A model generated the notes under the pieces. It saw only the letters and a program-made list of their open reading frames with translations, was not told the DNA's origin and ran no database searches. A DNA stretch of 5,393 bases from Thermohalobaculum sp038528605. Its GTDB lineage: Bacteria > Pseudomonadota > Alphaproteobacteria > Rhodobacterales > Rhodobacteraceae. The position numbers and the translations under genes were made by a program. The stretch lies in contig JBCBEP010000183.1 of assembly GCA_038528605.1 (NCBI GenBank), forward strand, positions 1 to 5,393. The letters run 5' to 3'. This document shows, in pieces, positions 1 through 5,200 of the stretch (within the stretch, counting starts at the first letter, position 1; each line of letters starts with the position of its first letter).

Positions 1-1
1 C

Positions 2-457
2 GGGCGTCGACATATCCTGCGGCCCAGCAGCGTCTACGGCTATGCGCCGGGCGCGCGCCGCGGTCTCATATCCGCGCTGATTGCCGCAGCGGTGCGCGGC
101 CGGCCGGCGACGATCATGGGCGCGCTCACCACGCAGCGCGATTACGTCTACGCCGTCGATATCGGGCGCTTCATCGCCGCACGGGTGCTGGACGAGACGC
201 CGCCCGGCCCGGCTGTGGAGACGGCGCTGCTCGCCTCCGCCCGCCCCACATCGATTTTCGAGGTGATGCAGCTTATCGAGGCGCATACCGGCGCGCGGCT
301 GCTGCTTCGGATCGACCCGCGGCCCGAGAACGCGCGGGACAACACGTTCCTGCCGAACAGCCTGCCGACGGACTTCGACCCGACCCGGCTGAGCGAAGGG
401 ATCGCGCTCACCACCGCCGCGATGACGCATGACCGGTTCTTGGGGGCGATGCTCTGA
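2..457 (+). CDS. NAD-dependent epimerase/dehydratase family protein (extended SDR), C-terminal part
   Basis: The 5' end lies outside the window; the reading frame is open from base 2 to the TGA at 455-457, giving the last 151 residues. Visible residues 7-14 read RPSSVYGY, the strand that follows the catalytic YxxxK helix in extended short-chain dehydrogenases. Residues 46-58 (RDYVYAVDIGRFI) match the family's conserved 'RDYVhVDDhA' segment that closes the substrate pocket. The nucleotide-binding Rossmann glycines and the catalytic Tyr/Lys would be upstream and cannot be checked. Members of this family act on nucleotide sugars or related substrates in the cytoplasm, often for surface polysaccharide synthesis, but the substrate here cannot be read from the fragment. 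The second Asp of the usual VDD motif is kept, while the residue before it is Val (AVD). The gene converges with the DUF192 gene, only 16 bases separating the two stop codons. The family call is firm; the specific reaction is unknown. Confidence 0.85.
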   Translation, partial: GRRHILRPSSVYGYAPGARRGLISALIAAAVRGRPATIMGALTTQRDYVYAVDIGRFIAARVLDETPPGPAVETALLASARPTSIFEVMQLIEAHTGARLLLRIDPRPENARDNTFLPNSLPTDFDPTRLSEGIALTTAAMTHDRFLGAML

Positions 458-474
458 GCGCCGCAGCGGGCGCT
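457..474. terminator. Hairpin between convergent genes, possible bidirectional terminator
   Basis: A perfect 6-bp inverted repeat (AGCGCC at 457-462, GGCGCT at 469-474) with a 6-base loop sits exactly in the gap between the two convergent stop codons. On the plus strand it is followed by TTATT (474-478). On the minus strand it overlaps the TAA stop of the DUF192 gene and has no U-tract after it. The position and strong G/C stem suit a shared terminator; the short U-run makes it a weak intrinsic one. Termination is inferred only. Confidence 0.45.
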
Positions 475-980
475 TATTCGCAGGCGGCGGGGGTGAGTAC
501 CGGGTGGCGCGTGACGGTGCCGGGGCCGATGCCGTGGCGCGCAGCCTCGCCCGCATTCACCTCCAGCACGGCCGCAGCCGCACCGTCCGAGCGTTGCGGC
601 GCCTCGGAGAAGGGCACCGTGTTCTCCGCCACGTTCAGCACCGTGCCGCCCGGCGCGATGAAGATCATGTCGAGCGGGATGAAGGTGTTGCGCATCCAGA
701 AGGAGGCCTGGCGCGGCGTGGCGAAGAGGAAGAGCATGCCCGCATCCGTCGCCATCTCGGTGCGGAACATCAGCCCCTCGGCATGCTCGGCCGGCTCGTC
801 GGCGATCTCGACGGTGTAGGTGACCGGGCCGTCCGCGCCCTCGACGATCACGCGGTCGGGCGCGCAGGCCGGGCCGTCTGCCACGGCCGGGTTGAAGGAC
901 GCGATGGCGAAGAGGGCGAGCACGGCAGAAGAGGCGCCTGAGGCGCTCAAGGCACGCCGTGACGCGCGCCGGTGGGTCAC
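474..980 (-). CDS. Exported DUF192 family protein
   Basis: The product is 168 residues from the GTG at 980-978. Residues about 15-34 form a hydrophobic signal segment after an Arg-rich n-region, with a plausible signal-peptidase I site after AVA (32-34), so the mature protein is predicted to be periplasmic or secreted. The DUF192 domain spans about residues 52-157, with the hallmarks GLMFR (69-73), the GMLFLF strand (81-86), FWMRNTFIPLDMIFI (94-108) and the late VLEVNAG segment (138-144). DUF192 proteins are small conserved beta-rich proteins without a settled biochemical role. I chose the GTG start because it overlaps the TGA of the upstream cold-shock gene (GTGA at 980-977) and puts the signal peptide at the N-terminus. 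The open frame continues upstream to 1223, but that part is antisense-frame translation through the cold-shock gene. The GTGA overlap indicates translational coupling and a shared mRNA. The C-terminus ends Ala-Cys-Glu, with a second Cys at residue 39; these could pair after export. Confidence 0.9.
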   Translation of the reverse strand: MTHRRASRRALSASGASSAVLALFAIASFNPAVADGPACAPDRVIVEGADGPVTYTVEIADEPAEHAEGLMFRTEMATDAGMLFLFATPRQASFWMRNTFIPLDMIFIAPGGTVLNVAENTVPFSEAPQRSDGAAAAVLEVNAGEAARHGIGPGTVTRHPVLTPAACE

Positions 981-1624
981 GCGCCCTCGCCGCCTTCGCC
1001 GCCGCCGGCCTTCTTCAGGTCGTTCTCGACCACGGCCGTCTCCCACAGGCGCAGTTCCGCCACCATGAGGCCCCGGGGGCCTTTGAAGGTGCGCACTGCC
1101 ATGCCCTCGCCACTGGAGAGATCCGGGAAGCCGCAGCGCCGGACGATCTCCATGTGGACGAACACATCGTCCGGGATCCCGAAGACGTTGACGAAGCCGA
1201 AGCCCTTCTGCTTGTCGAACCACTTCACGCGCGCGGGCAGGAGCGGGCCGAGATCAGCATCGGTGCTCAGGAAATCCGTGGGACGCGGGCCGGCGTTCAT
1301 CGCGGGCACGGGCGGCGCGGGCACCACATCGGTCGTGGTGCCGACATCGTCGATCTCGAGAAGCTCTTGCGCATGGAGCCCTCGCGCCCCCATCGTCGTG
1401 ACAACCTTGACGCGCGATCCCTCGTTGAGCGCGGTGACGCCAAAATTGCGAACGCAGGACGCATGAACCATCACGTCGCTACCGCCATCGTCGGGCACGA
1501 CAAAGCCGTAACCCTTCACGGCGTCGTACCATTTGACCAAGCCGGTGATCACAGAGCCCGATGAAACATTTTCCTCCGCCAATCGGCGACCTCCGAGAGT
1601 GTTTGGGCCGTTTGCAGCACTCAT
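977..1624 (-). CDS. Double cold-shock-domain (CspA-like) nucleic-acid-binding protein
   Basis: The 215-residue product has two cold-shock domains joined by a Pro/Ala-rich linker (about 93-128). Domain 1 spans about 26-92, with RNP1 KGYGFV (37-42) and RNP2 VMVHA (51-55). Domain 2 spans about 130-196, with RNP1 KGFGFV (140-145) and RNP2 VFVHM (154-158), after the typical ARVKWFD opening. Such proteins bind single-stranded RNA or DNA in the cytoplasm and act as RNA chaperones; two-domain forms are typical of alphaproteobacteria, whereas most CspA homologues have one domain of about 70 residues. The RNP2 of domain 1 has Met in place of the usual aromatic Phe. The tail is acidic and Gly-rich (GGGEGGEGA). 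The ATG at 1624-1622 is chosen; a GGGGT run about 8 bases upstream can serve as a weak ribosome binding site. The gene is followed, with a 4-base overlap, by the DUF192 gene, and it is divergent from the lipoprotein gene. Cold induction cannot be judged from the sequence. Confidence 0.92.
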   Translation of the reverse strand: MSAANGPNTLGGRRLAEENVSSGSVITGLVKWYDAVKGYGFVVPDDGGSDVMVHASCVRNFGVTALNEGSRVKVVTTMGARGLHAQELLEIDDVGTTTDVVPAPPVPAMNAGPRPTDFLSTDADLGPLLPARVKWFDKQKGFGFVNVFGIPDDVFVHMEIVRRCGFPDLSSGEGMAVRTFKGPRGLMVAELRLWETAVVENDLKKAGGGEGGEGA

Positions 1625-1704
1625 TTAGCTACCCCGTCTTTCTGACGTTTTCACTGCCAGGACCGCACGCTGCAAATGGATGGTGGTCAGGACGCTTACG
1701 CCGT
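1625..1704. other. Divergent intergenic spacer and cold-shock gene leader
   Basis: This 80-base spacer between the cold-shock gene and the lipoprotein gene is visibly less G/C-rich than its surroundings and probably carries the 5' untranslated leader of the cold-shock mRNA. It contains an imperfect direct repeat (CAGGACCGCACGC at 1658-1670 and CAGGACGCTTACGC at 1688-1701). No perfect operator-like palindrome was seen. If the lipoprotein starts later than proposed, the spacer would extend to about 1740. Confidence 0.4.
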
Positions 1705-1718
1705 GTGTTGCATGTCAA
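1690..1718 (-). promoter_or_regulatory. Candidate sigma70-type promoter for the cold-shock gene
   Basis: On the minus strand a perfect consensus -35 hexamer TTGACA lies at 1718-1713, about 90 bases upstream of the cold-shock start codon. With 17-base spacing the -10 position (1695-1690) reads GCGTCC, which is a poor match. Alphaproteobacterial housekeeping promoters often keep TTGAC while the -10 varies, so this is possible but weak. It would give a leader of roughly 60 bases. The element overlaps the proposed start of the divergent lipoprotein gene. Confidence 0.3.
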
Positions 1719-2646
1719 CTATACGACGACCGAGAGAGCAAGATGGTTCCCCCACCTTCTGCTCCCCCTCTGTGCTGCATTGGCTGGATGCGTGCAACCG
1801 CAGAGCTCAAGCACACCGAGCCAGAGCAGGCTCGAAACCGTCGTCATCACGCAACAGGGCCTCAGGATCGCCGCGAAAGGTGAACGAGAAGTTACCAAGG
1901 CAGTGGGCCTCGCGGAAAAAGTCGACGCGACGCGGCTTTCCCGGCGGGCGGGCGGGGCGCGCGTGCGGGCGGCGGAGGTGCCGATCCTCTCGCAGACAGC
2001 GCTCGGCCTCGCCTTTCTCGATCTTACAGGCGCGCGCGCGCTGGCCTATGGCGATCCGCCGCAGCGTTGCCCGGCGGTCGGCCTTTCGGCGCCGGGGGCG
2101 AGCGGGCGGGCCGCCGCGGTGGAGAGCGCGTTCGGCGCCTGCTTCGCCGAGCTGGAGCGGCGGCGGGACACGTTGCCTGGTGGGGACGCGCCCTGCGGCT
2201 GCCGGCTCGGCGCGCTCGACGACGTGGTCCTCCTCTCCCGCGAGCAGACCGCCTATGCGCGCGGCACGGCAGCGCGGCTGCGGGCGCCGGCGCTGGGGCT
2301 CGACGGGCTCTTCGTGGCGGACCCCGCGCCCGATGGCGGCATCGTCCTCAGCGATGCATCGGGCCCCTTCGCCATCGTGGCATTCGAGCCGGGCGGGGGC
2401 ACGGCGGGGTTGGTCTTCCTCGATGCGCCCGGCACCGTCTTCCGCGGGCGGGACCTAGCTGTGGGGTTCCGGCGCGGCCGCCTCGCCCGGCGGCTCTACC
2501 TGCAGGACAGCACTGGCCGGCAGGTGAGCCTGCTGATCGGCTTCGCGCCGGCGGAGCTGGATGCCTATGCGGCGGGTTGGCTGGTCTTTCCCGAGGGGGC
2601 CGAGCGACCGGTCGCGCGCCGCGGTGGCACGGCCTCGGGCGGCTAG
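1705..2646 (+). CDS. Putative lipoprotein of unknown function
   Basis: From the GTG at 1705 the product is 313 residues; the TTG at 1708 is an equally plausible start. An N-terminal segment with Arg residues (11, 13), a hydrophobic stretch HLLLPLCAALAGC (17-29) and a lipobox LAGC ending at Cys29 point to signal-peptidase II processing and membrane anchoring. Residues about 30-42 form a Ser/Gln/Pro-rich tether. The rest is a mixed soluble region with four more cysteines (122, 146, 164, 166). The stretch A-x-x-x-C (142-146) to CGCRLGALDDVVL (164-176) resembles a 'Cys...CxC-hydrophobic-DD' pattern I recall from uncharacterised alphaproteobacterial proteins. I cannot assign a named domain. Gly/Phe/Leu-rich beta-like segments follow (220-245 and 273-295). 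The open frame runs upstream to an ATG at 1561, but that would overlap the cold-shock gene by 64 bases and bury the signal peptide internally. Only a weak AGGA (1689-1692) precedes the start. The first 60 codons are less G/C-rich than the rest. It converges with the DUF2147 gene. Confidence 0.7.
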   Translation: MLHVNYTTTERARWFPHLLLPLCAALAGCVQPQSSSTPSQSRLETVVITQQGLRIAAKGEREVTKAVGLAEKVDATRLSRRAGGARVRAAEVPILSQTALGLAFLDLTGARALAYGDPPQRCPAVGLSAPGASGRAAAVESAFGACFAELERRRDTLPGGDAPCGCRLGALDDVVLLSREQTAYARGTAARLRAPALGLDGLFVADPAPDGGIVLSDASGPFAIVAFEPGGGTAGLVFLDAPGTVFRGRDLAVGFRRGRLARRLYLQDSTGRQVSLLIGFAPAELDAYAAGWLVFPEGAERPVARRGGTASGG

Positions 2647-2669
2647 AGCGGGCGGTTCAGCAGCCGCCC
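2637..2669. terminator. Stem-loop across convergent stop codons
   Basis: An 8-bp perfect inverted repeat (GGGCGGCT at 2637-2644, AGCCGCCC at 2662-2669) encloses the 10-base gap between the lipoprotein stop (TAG, 2644-2646) and the DUF2147 stop (complement of 2657-2659). A second left arm, GGGCGG at 2650-2655, can pair with the same right arm (2664-2669). No U-tract follows on either strand, so this may be a bidirectional attenuating structure, not a classical intrinsic terminator. Confidence 0.4.
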
Positions 2670-3109
2670 TGATCGCCCATCGCGCGGGTCCAGACCTGCG
2701 AAGCGCCAAAAAGCGAGGACAGCACGTAGCCGCGGACATTCAGCTTGTCGGACGCGATCACGGCAATTTCGGCCGCGTAGCGCTGGCCGCTGCGGGGGTC
2801 GAGAATCTCGCCTTCCTCCCACACGCCGTGGCCCGCGCGCTTGAGCCCGCTCACCAGTTCGAGACCGCAGAGCGGGCGGCCATCGGCATCGCGCTTGAGC
2901 GCGCCGCTCTCGTCCACCGGCTTGTCGAGCCACACCATCTCGCCGCACGCGCCCGTCTCGCAGGCCGCGATCTCGACGATGGCGTTCCCGCTCTCCGTCC
3001 GCCAGTAGCCGAAGGCGGGGTCGGTCGCGCTGGTCACCGGCGCGGCCAGGCCAAGGGCGGCTAGGGCGAAGACGGCGGCAGCAGCAATGTGCGATGCGGT
3101 ACGGGGCAT
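2657..3109 (-). CDS. Exported DUF2147 domain protein
   Basis: The product is 150 residues. Residues 1-28 form a signal peptide (hydrophobic core about 8-23, likely cleavage after TSA, 26-28), so the protein is predicted to be periplasmic. The DUF2147 domain fills the mature part: GYWRTESGNAIVEIAAC (34-50), C55GEMVWL (55-61), CGLELVSGL (81-89), the W97-x-x-GEILDPRSGQRY segment (97-111) and the closing LNVRGYVLSSLFGASQVWTR (123-142). This is close to the usual length and motif order of the family, whose members are small beta-rich envelope proteins of unknown biochemical role. Cys50 and Cys55 sit in the conserved CxxxxCG position and could form a disulfide after export; Cys81 and the terminal Cys150 are extra. 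The ATG at 3109-3107 is chosen because it places the signal peptide at the N-terminus; a GAGAG run lies about 8 bases upstream. It is divergent from the aminopeptidase gene. Confidence 0.92.
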   Translation of the reverse strand: MPRTASHIAAAAVFALAALGLAAPVTSATDPAFGYWRTESGNAIVEIAACETGACGEMVWLDKPVDESGALKRDADGRPLCGLELVSGLKRAGHGVWEEGEILDPRSGQRYAAEIAVIASDKLNVRGYVLSSLFGASQVWTRAMGDQGGC

Positions 3110-3171
3110 CGGGCGCGCTCTCAGGTTTGTCGTGGTTCATGGGGCAGCGAAGCCAGAAGCCTCGCGTGGCA

Positions 3172-3185
3172 TTACCAATGGGTAA
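3172..3185. promoter_or_regulatory. Small palindrome TTACC-N4-GGTAA, possible operator
   Basis: A perfect 5-bp inverted repeat (TTACC at 3172-3176 and GGTAA at 3181-3185, spacer AATG) lies in the least G/C-rich part of the divergent spacer, about 60 bases upstream of the DUF2147 start and 117 bases upstream of the aminopeptidase start. The symmetry and place suit a transcription-factor site, but a repeat this short can arise by chance, and no regulator gene is in view. Confidence 0.25.
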
Positions 3186-3259
3186 AAATGGCCGAGCTTT
3201 CAAGGGGCGTGCCATAAGTGACACGGGGCTGATGCGATCTTGCCACTTGCCGCACCACC

Positions 3260-3282
3260 CCGCGCCGATGACCGTGGCGCGG
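3260..3282 (+). promoter_or_regulatory. Hairpin in the leader upstream of the aminopeptidase gene
   Basis: A perfect 7-bp inverted repeat (CCGCGCC at 3260-3266, GGCGCGG at 3276-3282) with the 9-base loop GATGACCGT ends 4 bases before the GGGGAGG ribosome binding site. In the mRNA it would form a stable stem directly upstream of the ribosome binding site, leaving that site free. It may affect translation or mRNA stability. In a G/C-rich genome a 7-bp G/C stem is not rare. Confidence 0.35.
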
Positions 3283-3284
3283 CA

Positions 3285-3291
3285 GGGGAGG
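3285..3291 (+). promoter_or_regulatory. Strong ribosome binding site of the aminopeptidase gene
   Basis: GGGGAGG at 3285-3291, continuing as GGTG, is a near-consensus Shine-Dalgarno sequence 10 bases before the ATG at 3302. It supports that ATG as the start. Confidence 0.75.
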
Positions 3292-3301
3292 TGCTCCGGG
3301 T

Positions 3302-5140
3302 ATGTTCCAGTCATTCGAGATAACGGCCGATAGCAGCCAGAGCGCGGCGCGGCTCGCGGCGCTGCGGGCGCGTCTTGCGGAGATGGGGGCAGCGGGGCTG
3401 CTTGTGCCCCGGGGCGATGCTCATCAGGGCGAGACGGTCGCGCCGTCGGACGAGCGGCTGGCCTGGCTCACGGGCTTCACCGGCTCGGCCGGCCTTGCCA
3501 TCGTGGGCCCCCGACGCGCAGGCGTGCTGGTGGACGGCCGCTATACGCTGCAGGCGGCGGATCAGGTGGACACGGCCGCCTTCGAGATCCTGCCCGCCCA
3601 TGAGACGGACCCTGCGCAATGGGCCGCGTCGCTGCTGGAGGAGCACGAAGCGCTGGCCTTCGACCCCTGGCTCCACGGCGAGGGGGAGATCGCACGCTAC
3701 GAAAAGGCACTCGGCCGCCCCCTGCTGGCCCTCGACGCCAACCCGATCGACGCGCTGTGGGACGACCGGCCGCCCCCGCCCGCCGGCGCGGTCAGCATCC
3801 ATCCCGAAGCGTTGGCCGGGGAGAGTGCTGCCGCGAAGCGCGCGCGTCTCGCCGCGAAGCTGACGGAGGAGGGCGTGGCCGCCGCGGTCATCAGCCTGCC
3901 GGACAGCCTCTGCTGGCTTCTAAACATCCGCGGCAGCGACCTCTCGCGCAGCCCCGTGGCCCAGGGCTTCGGCATCCTGCATGGCGACGGGCGCGTGGAT
4001 GTCTTCATGGCGCCCGAGAAGATCGACGGGGAGGTGGGCGCACATCTCGGCAACGGCGTCAGCGTCGCCCCGGTCGATGATCTGGTGCCAGCCCTCGCCG
4101 CGCTCGGCGATGTGAAGGTGCGGGCGGACCGCGCGAGCTGCCCCTTTGCGCTCGTGAAGGCGCTGGAAGCCGGCGGATCGGTGCTCGACTGGGGGCGGGA
4201 CCCCTGCATCGCGCCCAAAGCCACGAAGAACGCAGCCGAACTGGCGGGCATCCGCGCGGCCCACCGGCGCGACGGGGCGGCCATGGTGCGCTTCCTGGCC
4301 TGGCTCGACGGCGCGCTGGCCAGCGGCGAGGCGCTGGACGAGATCACGGTGGCCCGCCGGCTCGAAGGGTTCCGCGAGGCGACGGACGCGCTCCTCGACA
4401 TCTCCTTCGACAGCATCGTGGGCGCTGGGCCCAACGGCGCCATCGTGCATTACCGGGTGAACGAGGAGACGAACCGGCGGATCATCCCCGGCGAGCTCCT
4501 GCTGGTGGACAGCGGCGGGCAGTACCGCGACGGGACGACGGACATCACGCGCACGATGGCCACCGGCCCCGGCGCCGATGGCGAGGCGGACCCAACGGCG
4601 CGCCGCGCCTTCACCCTGGTGCTGAAGGGCATGATCGCGGTGGCCACGGCCCGTTGGCCCGCGGGCCTTACGGGGCGGGACCTCGACCCGCTGGCCCGGG
4701 CGGCGCTCTGGCGCGTGGGGCTCGACTACGACCATGGCACGGGCCACGGCGTCGGCGCCTATCTCAACGTGCATGAGGGGCCCGCCAGCCTTTCGCGCCG
4801 TGGCGGGGAGGTGGCGCTCGAGCCCGGCATGGTGCTGTCGGACGAACCGGGCTGCTACCGCCGGGGCGCCTGGGGCATCCGCATCGAGAACCTGCTGGCC
4901 GTCACCCCGCCCGCCGTGCCCGAGGGCGGCGAGCGCGAGATGCTCGGTTTCGAGACGCTGACCCTCGCGCCCATCGACCGGCGGCTGATCGTGCCCGCGC
5001 TGCTCGATCCGGCGGACCGCGCCTGGCTCGATGCCTATCACGCCCGCGTGGCCGAGGAGATCAGGCCGCTGCTGACGGGCCCGGAGGATGCCGAGGCACG
5101 GTCCTGGCTCGCAAAGGCCACGGCCCCGCTCGGCGCCTGA
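3302..5140 (+). CDS. Xaa-Pro aminopeptidase (aminopeptidase P, M24B family, long form)
   Basis: The 612-residue product matches the three-domain aminopeptidase P architecture of the human cytosolic XPNPEP1 type, longer than E. coli PepP (about 440 residues). It removes the N-terminal residue from peptides with proline in second position, in the cytoplasm; no signal peptide is visible. Two creatinase-like N-terminal domains cover about 14-155 and 175-305, and the pita-bread catalytic domain about 310-535, followed by the M24 C-terminal region (about 545-605). The metal ligands are all present: Asp403, Asp414, His482, Glu515 and Glu529. So are the substrate-binding histidines His383 (VHYRVN), His478 (HGTGHG) and His491 (VHEGP). 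The spacings agree with those I recall for the human enzyme (415/426/489/523/537). The ATG has a strong Shine-Dalgarno. The gene is divergent from the DUF2147 gene and followed 60 bases later by a DUF427 gene on the same strand, probably co-transcribed. The role is most likely turnover of proline-containing peptides. Confidence 0.97.
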   Translation: MFQSFEITADSSQSAARLAALRARLAEMGAAGLLVPRGDAHQGETVAPSDERLAWLTGFTGSAGLAIVGPRRAGVLVDGRYTLQAADQVDTAAFEILPAHETDPAQWAASLLEEHEALAFDPWLHGEGEIARYEKALGRPLLALDANPIDALWDDRPPPPAGAVSIHPEALAGESAAAKRARLAAKLTEEGVAAAVISLPDSLCWLLNIRGSDLSRSPVAQGFGILHGDGRVDVFMAPEKIDGEVGAHLGNGVSVAPVDDLVPALAALGDVKVRADRASCPFALVKALEAGGSVLDWGRDPCIAPKATKNAAELAGIRAAHRRDGAAMVRFLAWLDGALASGEALDEITVARRLEGFREATDALLDISFDSIVGAGPNGAIVHYRVNEETNRRIIPGELLLVDSGGQYRDGTTDITRTMATGPGADGEADPTARRAFTLVLKGMIAVATARWPAGLTGRDLDPLARAALWRVGLDYDHGTGHGVGAYLNVHEGPASLSRRGGEVALEPGMVLSDEPGCYRRGAWGIRIENLLAVTPPAVPEGGEREMLGFETLTLAPIDRRLIVPALLDPADRAWLDAYHARVAEEIRPLLTGPEDAEARSWLAKATAPLGA

Positions 5141-5200
5141 ACGTCACGAAACCGACAAGGCCGCGGGATAGACGCGCCGCAAAACGAGAGGGAGGGGCCG
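5141..5200 (+). other. Short spacer with ribosome binding site of the DUF427 gene
   Basis: The 60-base gap between the aminopeptidase stop and the next ATG shows no clear terminator hairpin and no convincing promoter. A purine-rich run GAGAGGGAGGGG (5186-5197) just before the ATG is a strong Shine-Dalgarno region. The lack of a terminator favours read-through from the aminopeptidase gene. Confidence 0.55.

Larger units (their letters stand above)
3110..3301. other. Divergent intergenic region with inverted repeats
   Basis: This 192-base spacer lies between the divergent DUF2147 and aminopeptidase genes and must hold promoters for both unless one is read from further away. I see no -35/-10 pair that is convincing on either strand; the best minus-strand -35-like hexamer is TTGAAA (complement of 3198-3203), without a good -10. 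The A/T-richest stretch is about 3171-3190. Two inverted repeats in it are listed separately. Open frames crossing it are frame shadows without coding character. Confidence 0.6.

Noticed and set aside
981..1223. N-terminal extension of the DUF192 frame on the minus strand
   Set aside because: It overlaps the cold-shock coding sequence in another frame, gives Arg/Gly-rich low-complexity translation, and would bury the signal peptide; the GTG at 980 fits far better.
959..1564. Plus-strand open frame of 201 codons across the cold-shock gene
   Set aside because: It is antisense to a gene with two clear cold-shock domains, and its translation shows no family features.
1561..1704. Upstream ATG and extension of the lipoprotein frame
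   Set aside because: It would overlap the divergent cold-shock gene and its leader and place about 76 residues before the lipobox, which is incompatible with a lipoprotein signal peptide.
1625..1704. Cold-shock riboswitch-like leader of the E. coli cspA type
   Set aside because: The leader is likely only about 60-80 bases, with no cold-box motif or long structured region that I could recognise, so a thermosensor claim is not supported.
2561..3064. Plus-strand open frame of 167 codons antisense to DUF2147
   Set aside because: It starts within the lipoprotein gene in a different frame and runs antisense to the DUF2147 gene; the Ala/Arg/His-rich product has no recognisable features.
2643..3314. 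Minus-strand open frame of 223 codons covering the DUF2147 region
   Set aside because: It is another frame of the DUF2147 gene, with Arg-rich translation and no domain; the frame at 2657-3109 has the complete family motif set and a signal peptide.
3920..5041. Minus-strand open frame of 373 codons antisense to the aminopeptidase gene
   Set aside because: It lies wholly inside a gene with complete family motifs, its translation is His/Arg/Pro/Gly-rich with no recognisable domain, and long antisense frames are expected in G/C-rich DNA.
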